Under the pieces are notes generated by a model. It made no database searches and had not been told where the DNA came from. It saw nothing but the letters and a program-made list of their open reading frames with translations. The position numbers were made by a program, and so were the translations under genes. Positions 15,529 through 18,915 of a stretch of DNA of 18,915 nucleotides are shown in pieces; within the stretch, counting starts at the first letter, position 1; every line of letters starts with the position of its first letter. The stretch spans positions 1 to 18,915 of the forward strand of contig VFLF01000594.1 of NCBI GenBank assembly GCA_009885185.1, in the 5' to 3' direction. Source of the stretch: Nitrosomonadales bacterium (GTDB taxonomy: Bacteria; Pseudomonadota; Gammaproteobacteria; Burkholderiales; SG8-41).

Positions 15529-15954
15529 ATGGGAACCGTGCTCGCCTTTGATTTCGGCGAAAAGCGCATCGGGGTCGCCGTCGCGGACCTTTCTGTCGGC
15601 ATCGCCCACCCGCTGGAAACGTTGCATGCCGAGGACAACAAGACGCGTTTCGCCGCCATCGCGGCGCTGATCGCCGAATGGAAGCCGGTGCAGCTTGTCG
15701 TCGGCGAGCCGCGCCACGCGGACGGGGGCGCGCATGAAGTCGCCCGGCTGGCACGGCGCTTCGCACAACGGCTTGAAGGCCGTTTCGGCGTGCCGGTGGC
15801 GCTGGTGGATGAGACACTCAGTTCGGCGGCCGCTGAATCGCGACTGCACGAACACGGCGTGCATGGCGAAAAGCTGAAGAACGCGCTCGATGCCGCCGCC
15901 GCTGGAGAAATCCTTGAGACCTGGCTTGAACTGCAACGAAAAAAAGCGCGGTAA
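15529..15954 (+). CDS. ruvX: RuvX/YqgF, putative pre-16S rRNA nuclease / Holliday junction resolvase-like
   Basis: RNase H-fold nuclease family. The E. coli member processes the 5' end of 16S rRNA, and a resolvase role has also been proposed. From the ATG at 15529 it is 141 residues, near the usual 138. Likely metal ligands are Asp8 in AFDFGEKRIGVAVAD, Glu95 in VDETLSS and Asp121 in NALDAAAAG. I chose this ATG because AAAGG lies 5 bases upstream and the family starts at this point; a TTG at 15505 overlaps the algH stop and would add 8 residues. It probably shares the algH transcript, with 20 bases between the genes. Confidence 0.94.
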   Translation: MGTVLAFDFGEKRIGVAVADLSVGIAHPLETLHAEDNKTRFAAIAALIAEWKPVQLVVGEPRHADGGAHEVARLARRFAQRLEGRFGVPVALVDETLSSAAAESRLHEHGVHGEKLKNALDAAAAGEILETWLELQRKKAR

Positions 15955-16016
15955 TCGCGCAGTACCGCTTAATTGTACGGGGGCATTGTGTTACTCTAGC
16001 GCCCCAATAAACGCCC
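15955..16016 (+). promoter_or_regulatory. Leader/promoter region of the pyrR-pyrB-pyrC' genes
   Basis: This 62-base gap holds GGGGC (15980-15984) and GCCCC (16001-16005), a possible 5-bp stem with a 16-base loop just before the pyrR start. TTAATT (15969-15974) and TACTCT (15992-15997), 17 bases apart, are a weak promoter candidate. There is no T-tract and no leader long enough for a classical attenuator. Confidence 0.3.
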
Positions 16017-16556
16017 ATGAACAAGCCGGGTAACCCACCTTCGCCTCCGTCGCCCCCTGCGCATTCGCTGCCGGATGCCGAGCAATTATTGGCGCGGCTG
16101 CTGGATCAAATGAAGCCCGTGGTTGGGCCAGACACGGGCATCATCGGCATTCATACCGGCGGCGTGTGGGTGGCGGAACGTCTCCACGCCGCGCTCGGCA
16201 TCAACATCCCGCTCGGCACGCTTGACGTTTCTTTCTACCGCGACGATTTCGAGAAAATCGGCCTGCACCGCGATGTCAAAACCTCCGACCTTCCTTTTGA
16301 TGTGGAAGGCCGCCGCCTGATCCTGGTGGACGACGTGCTTTACACCGGGCGCACCATCCGCGCCGCGATGAACGTGCTGTTCGACTACGGCCGCCCGGCG
16401 AGCATCCAGCTCGCCGCGCTGGTGGATCGCGGCGGGCGTGAGTTGCCGGTGAGCGCGGATTTTCTCGGCGGTGATATTTCACTGGCGATATCGCAAAGCG
16501 TTGAGCTGGTGCGCGACGTATCGAACAAACTGTCCCTCAAGTTGCACGAAAACTAG
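16017..16556 (+). CDS. pyrR: PyrR, bifunctional pyr regulator / uracil phosphoribosyltransferase
   Basis: Type I phosphoribosyltransferase fold. Family members convert uracil and PRPP to UMP, and in Gram-positive bacteria they regulate pyr mRNA; whether the Gram-negative protein regulates is less clear. Seen are GIHTGGVWVAERL (44-56), the flexible-loop region DVSFYRDDFEKIG (70-82), the PRPP motif LILVDDVLYTGRT (101-113) and VDRGGRELPV (137-146), a block typical of PyrR. The 179 residues match the family. The first 20 residues are unusually Pro-rich (NPPSPPSPPA). The start is the ATG at 16017. It is the first gene of pyrR-pyrB-pyrC', with 15 bases to pyrB. Confidence 0.95.
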   Translation: MNKPGNPPSPPSPPAHSLPDAEQLLARLLDQMKPVVGPDTGIIGIHTGGVWVAERLHAALGINIPLGTLDVSFYRDDFEKIGLHRDVKTSDLPFDVEGRRLILVDDVLYTGRTIRAAMNVLFDYGRPASIQLAALVDRGGRELPVSADFLGGDISLAISQSVELVRDVSNKLSLKLHEN

Positions 16557-16571
16557 ACGCTATGTGGCTAT

Positions 16572-17531
16572 ATGTGGCTTAACCCGCGCAACCCGCAACT
16601 TAATAAAAACGGCGAACTGCATCACCTGCTGTCGCTCGAAGGATTGCCTGTTGAGATACTGCGGCAGATCCTCGACACCGCGAATTCCTTTGTCGGCGTC
16701 ACTCAGCGCGAAGTCAAAAAAGTACCGCTGCTACGCGGCAAGGCGGTGTTCAATATTTTCTTTGAAGCCTCCACGCGCACCCGCACCACCTTTGAAATCG
16801 CCGCCAAGCGGTTGTCAGCGGATGTAATCAATCTTGCCATCAATGTGTCTTCCACCAGCAAGGGCGAGAGCGTACTCGACACCGTGGCCAACCTGTCCGC
16901 GATGCAGGCGGATATGTTCATCGTGCGCCATGCCGCCAGCGGCGCGCCGTACCTGATCGCCAAGCACGTAGGACCGGACATCCACGTTATCAACGCGGGC
17001 GACGGGCGCCATTCGCACCCGACGCAAGGACTGCTGGATGTGTTCGCCATCCGCCACTACAAGAAAGATTTCACTAACCTGCGCGTGGCGATTGTCGGCG
17101 ACATTTTGCATTCGCGCGTGGCGCGCTCGCAGATACACGCGCTGACCACGCTGGGCTGCCCCGAAATCCGCGTGATCGGCCCGCGCACACTGATCCCCGC
17201 CGAAATTCGCGGCCTTGGTGTGCATGTCTACCACGACATGCGCGAGGGACTCAAAGACGTGGATGTGGTCAGCATGCTGCGCCTGCAAAACGAACGCATG
17301 AAAGGCGCGCTGCTCGCTTCCGGCGAAGAGTTTTATAAATACTACGGCCTCACCGACGACAAGCTGGCGCTGGCCAAGCCCGATGCCATTGTGCTGCATC
17401 CGGGGCCGATGAACCGCGGCGTGGAAATCGATTCCAGCGTGGCCGACGGCAAGCAATCGGTGATATTGCCGCAAGTGAGTTTCGGCATCGCCATTCGCAT
17501 GGCGGTGATGAGCATTGTGGCAGGCAACTGA
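16572..17531 (+). CDS. pyrB: Aspartate carbamoyltransferase, catalytic subunit
   Basis: Second step of pyrimidine synthesis: carbamoyl phosphate + aspartate to carbamoyl aspartate. The 319 residues show the carbamoyl-phosphate motif STRTRTTF (67-74), SSTSKGES carrying the conserved Ser and Lys, the [10 protein letters not shown] block, [11 protein letters not shown] and [11 protein letters not shown]. The length and the partner PyrC' downstream indicate the Pseudomonas-like class in which PyrB and an inactive dihydroorotase form a dodecamer (inference). The ATG at 16572 lies in a 10-base duplication that also creates an earlier out-of-frame ATG at 16562. No clear ribosome site is seen, so coupling to pyrR is likely. 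pyrC' begins 1 base after the stop. Confidence 0.97.
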   Translation: MWLNPRNPQLNKNGELHHLLSLEGLPVEILRQILDTANSFVGVTQREVKKVPLLRGKAVFNIFFEASTRTRTTFEIAAKRLSADVINLAINVSSTSKGESVLDTVANLSAMQADMFIVRHAASGAPYLIAKHVGPDIHVINAGDGRHSHPTQGLLDVFAIRHYKKDFTNLRVAIVGDILHSRVARSQIHALTTLGCPEIRVIGPRTLIPAEIRGLGVHVYHDMREGLKDVDVVSMLRLQNERMKGALLASGEEFYKYYGLTDDKLALAKPDAIVLHPGPMNRGVEIDSSVADGKQSVILPQVSFGIAIRMAVMSIVAGN

Positions 17532-17532
17532 C

Positions 17533-18825
17533 ATGAAAATTCATATCAAAAACGGCCGCCTGATCGACCCGAAAAACAACATCGACGCCGTGCGCGATGT
17601 GTATATCGCCGCCGGGAAAGTGGTCGCCGTCGGCACGGCACCCGACGGCTTCACCGCCAACCGCATCATCGACGCCACAGGCAAAATCGTCTGCCCCGGT
17701 CTGGTGGATTTGTCCGCGCGCCTGCGCGAACCGGGCTTTGAGTACATCGCGACACTGGAGTCCGAAATGCAGGCGGCGTGCGCCGGCGGCGTCACCAGCC
17801 TTGCCTGCCCGCCGGACACCGATCCGCCGCTCGACGAGCCGGGGCTGGTGGAAATGCTCAAGTATCGCGCGCACAATCTCAACAAGGCGCGCGTGTATCC
17901 CATTGGCGCGCTCACGGCGGGGCTGAAAGGATTGCAGCTTACCGAAATGGCGGAGTTGCGCGATGCGGGTTGCGTGGCATTTTCGCATGCCGACGTGCCG
18001 CTCACCGACAACCAAGTGTTGTATTTTGCCATGCAGTACGCGGCCACGTTCAATATCCCCGTGTGGCTGCGCCCGCAGGATGCGGCGCTGGCCCGCAACG
18101 GCGTGGCGCACGATGGGCAGGTGGCCACGCGGCTCGGTTTGCCGTCAATACCGGTGTGCGCGGAGACGGCGGCGTTGTCGGTCATTCTGCTGCTGGCACG
18201 GGAAACCGGCGCACGCGTGCATCTGTGCCGTCTGTCGAGCGCGGAGGGCATCAACATGGTGCGGCGAGCGCGGCATGACGGCGCGGCGGTGACCTGTGAC
18301 GTCGCCGTGCATCATCTGCATTTGTCGGAAATGGACATTGGCTACTTTGATCCGCTCTGCCATTTGATTCCGCCGCTGCGCAGTCAGCGCGACCGCGACG
18401 CCCTGCGCAAAGGGCTCGCCGATCACACTGTCGATGCCGTGTGCTCGGATCATTGCCCGGTGGACGACGACGCCAAGCAACTGCCGTTTTCCGAAGCCGA
18501 ACCTGGCGCCACCGGGCTGGAGCTATTGCTGCCGCTGACATTGAAATGGGCGGAGGAAGATCAGGTCGCGCTGCCCGTGGCGCTCGCGCGCATCACTACC
18601 GATGCGGCAAGGGTGCTGGGCATCGACGCCGGACATTTGTCGGTCGGCGCCGACGCCGACGTGTGCCTATTCGATCCGCAACGCTACTGGAAAGTCGAGC
18701 CTTCCACGCTGCTCAGTCACGGCAAGAACACGCCGTTCAGCGGCCTTGAAGTCAAAGGCCAGGTGACGCACACGCTGGTGGGCGGGCAAATAGCGTATGA
18801 ACTGCGCGCGTACGAAGCGAAGTAA
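17533..18825 (+). CDS. pyrC': PyrC', dihydroorotase-like protein lacking the metal-binding motif
   Basis: A class I dihydroorotase homologue (430 residues) that is probably not catalytic. Active enzymes have HxH after PGLVDL; here positions 61-63 read Ser-Ala-Arg (PGLVDLSARLREPG). The usual SDDG is SHAD (151-154), and the downstream His region reads WLRPQDAA (178-185). His230 (VHLCRLSSAEG) and Asp306 (VCSDHCPV) remain, so the fold is kept but the metal centre is not. In Pseudomonas such PyrC' proteins are required to assemble active aspartate carbamoyltransferase, and the 1-base gap after pyrB supports the same role. A catalytic dihydroorotase must be encoded elsewhere. The start is the ATG at 17533; a GTG at 17515 would lie inside pyrB. 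Confidence 0.94.
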   Translation: MKIHIKNGRLIDPKNNIDAVRDVYIAAGKVVAVGTAPDGFTANRIIDATGKIVCPGLVDLSARLREPGFEYIATLESEMQAACAGGVTSLACPPDTDPPLDEPGLVEMLKYRAHNLNKARVYPIGALTAGLKGLQLTEMAELRDAGCVAFSHADVPLTDNQVLYFAMQYAATFNIPVWLRPQDAALARNGVAHDGQVATRLGLPSIPVCAETAALSVILLLARETGARVHLCRLSSAEGINMVRRARHDGAAVTCDVAVHHLHLSEMDIGYFDPLCHLIPPLRSQRDRDALRKGLADHTVDAVCSDHCPVDDDAKQLPFSEAEPGATGLELLLPLTLKWAEEDQVALPVALARITTDAARVLGIDAGHLSVGADADVCLFDPQRYWKVEPSTLLSHGKNTPFSGLEVKGQVTHTLVGGQIAYELRAYEAK

Positions 18826-18833
18826 CGTCACGC

Positions 18834-18857
18834 GCCAGGAATTCTTTCCCCCCTGGC
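18834..18857 (+). repeat. Inverted repeat after pyrC', terminator-like without T-run
   Basis: GCCAGG (18834-18839) and CCTGGC (18852-18857) are exact 6-base inverted repeats with a 12-base loop, 8 bases after the pyrC' stop. No run of T follows directly, so termination here would be weak or factor-dependent. Confidence 0.45.
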
Positions 18858-18871
18858 CTGTCGAAGTGTAC

Positions 18872-18880
18872 TGGTAAACT
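18872..18880 (+). promoter_or_regulatory. Candidate extended -10 promoter for the next gene
   Basis: TGGTAAACT at 18872-18880 fits TGn plus a -10 hexamer, about 30 bases before the ATG at 18911. No good -35 box is visible, which extended -10 promoters can tolerate. Confidence 0.35.
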
Positions 18881-18910
18881 TTTCCCTCGACATTTTTCCG
18901 AGTACCCCGC

Positions 18911-18915
18911 ATGAA
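18911..18915 (+). CDS. Possible start of a further gene, cut by the window end
   Basis: Only ATGAA is present. It is listed because it follows a promoter-like sequence and lies 85 bases after pyrC' on the same strand. Nothing can be said about the product from the sequence. In related genomes an acyltransferase gene (plsC) often follows pyrC', but that is recall, not evidence here. Confidence 0.25.

Noticed and set aside
15955..16016. PyrR-dependent attenuator before pyrR
   Set aside because: The gap is only 62 bases, the stem is 5 bp with a long loop, and there is no T-tract or anti-terminator alternative.
1..18915. Mobile element, phage, toxin-antitoxin or CRISPR content
   Set aside because: No transposase, integrase, long direct or inverted repeats, spacer arrays or typical small gene pairs were seen. 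Nearly all the sequence is accounted for by housekeeping genes.

Overview
This window looks like ordinary, well-ordered chromosome from a GC-rich Gram-negative bacterium, most likely a betaproteobacterium (Nitrosomonadales/Burkholderiales-like). The reasons are a GroEL with a Gly-Gly-Met tail, an ArgA-type N-acetylglutamate synthase, TrkA/TrkH, algH-ruvX, and a pyrR-pyrB-pyrC' set with a degenerate dihydroorotase. The lineage is inferred from gene content and order. No rRNA or tRNA gene, insertion sequence, phage gene or CRISPR array was seen.

Layout. 1-758: the 3' end of groEL and a clear intrinsic terminator. 759-988: a non-coding gap with a small inverted repeat and a short tandem repeat. 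989-1619: two small plus-strand genes, a GlsB/YeaQ-type membrane protein and an overlapping unknown protein. 1649-7134 (minus strand, transcribed yggX > ppk1 > CHAD > sixA > pap): a polyphosphate cluster. 7235-11908 (minus strand, rsmE > argA > GGDEF/EAL): an rRNA methyltransferase, the first enzyme of arginine synthesis, and a membrane cyclic-di-GMP enzyme. 12051-14934: trkA-trkH potassium uptake, divergent from rsmE. 14948-18825: algH, ruvX, pyrR, pyrB, pyrC'. The window ends on what may be the first codon of another gene.

How the genes work together. The most coherent unit is the polyphosphate cluster. PPK1 makes polyP from ATP through phosphohistidine intermediates. A CHAD protein probably binds polyP. 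A two-domain PPK2 (PAP) uses polyP to phosphorylate AMP. A SixA-type phosphohistidine phosphatase sits between them. Synthesis, binding and use are thus together, with a phosphatase whose known chemistry matches the PPK1 intermediate. In the pyrimidine block, PyrB probably forms a complex with PyrC', which lacks the metal-binding HxH motif, and PyrR is the candidate regulator. TrkA and TrkH are the regulatory and channel subunits of one transporter.

Several starts were moved from the longest open frame on ribosome-site and family-length evidence. TTG starts are proposed for both divergent genes rsmE and trkA. No stretch longer than 300 bases lacks a gene; the longest gap is 702-988.
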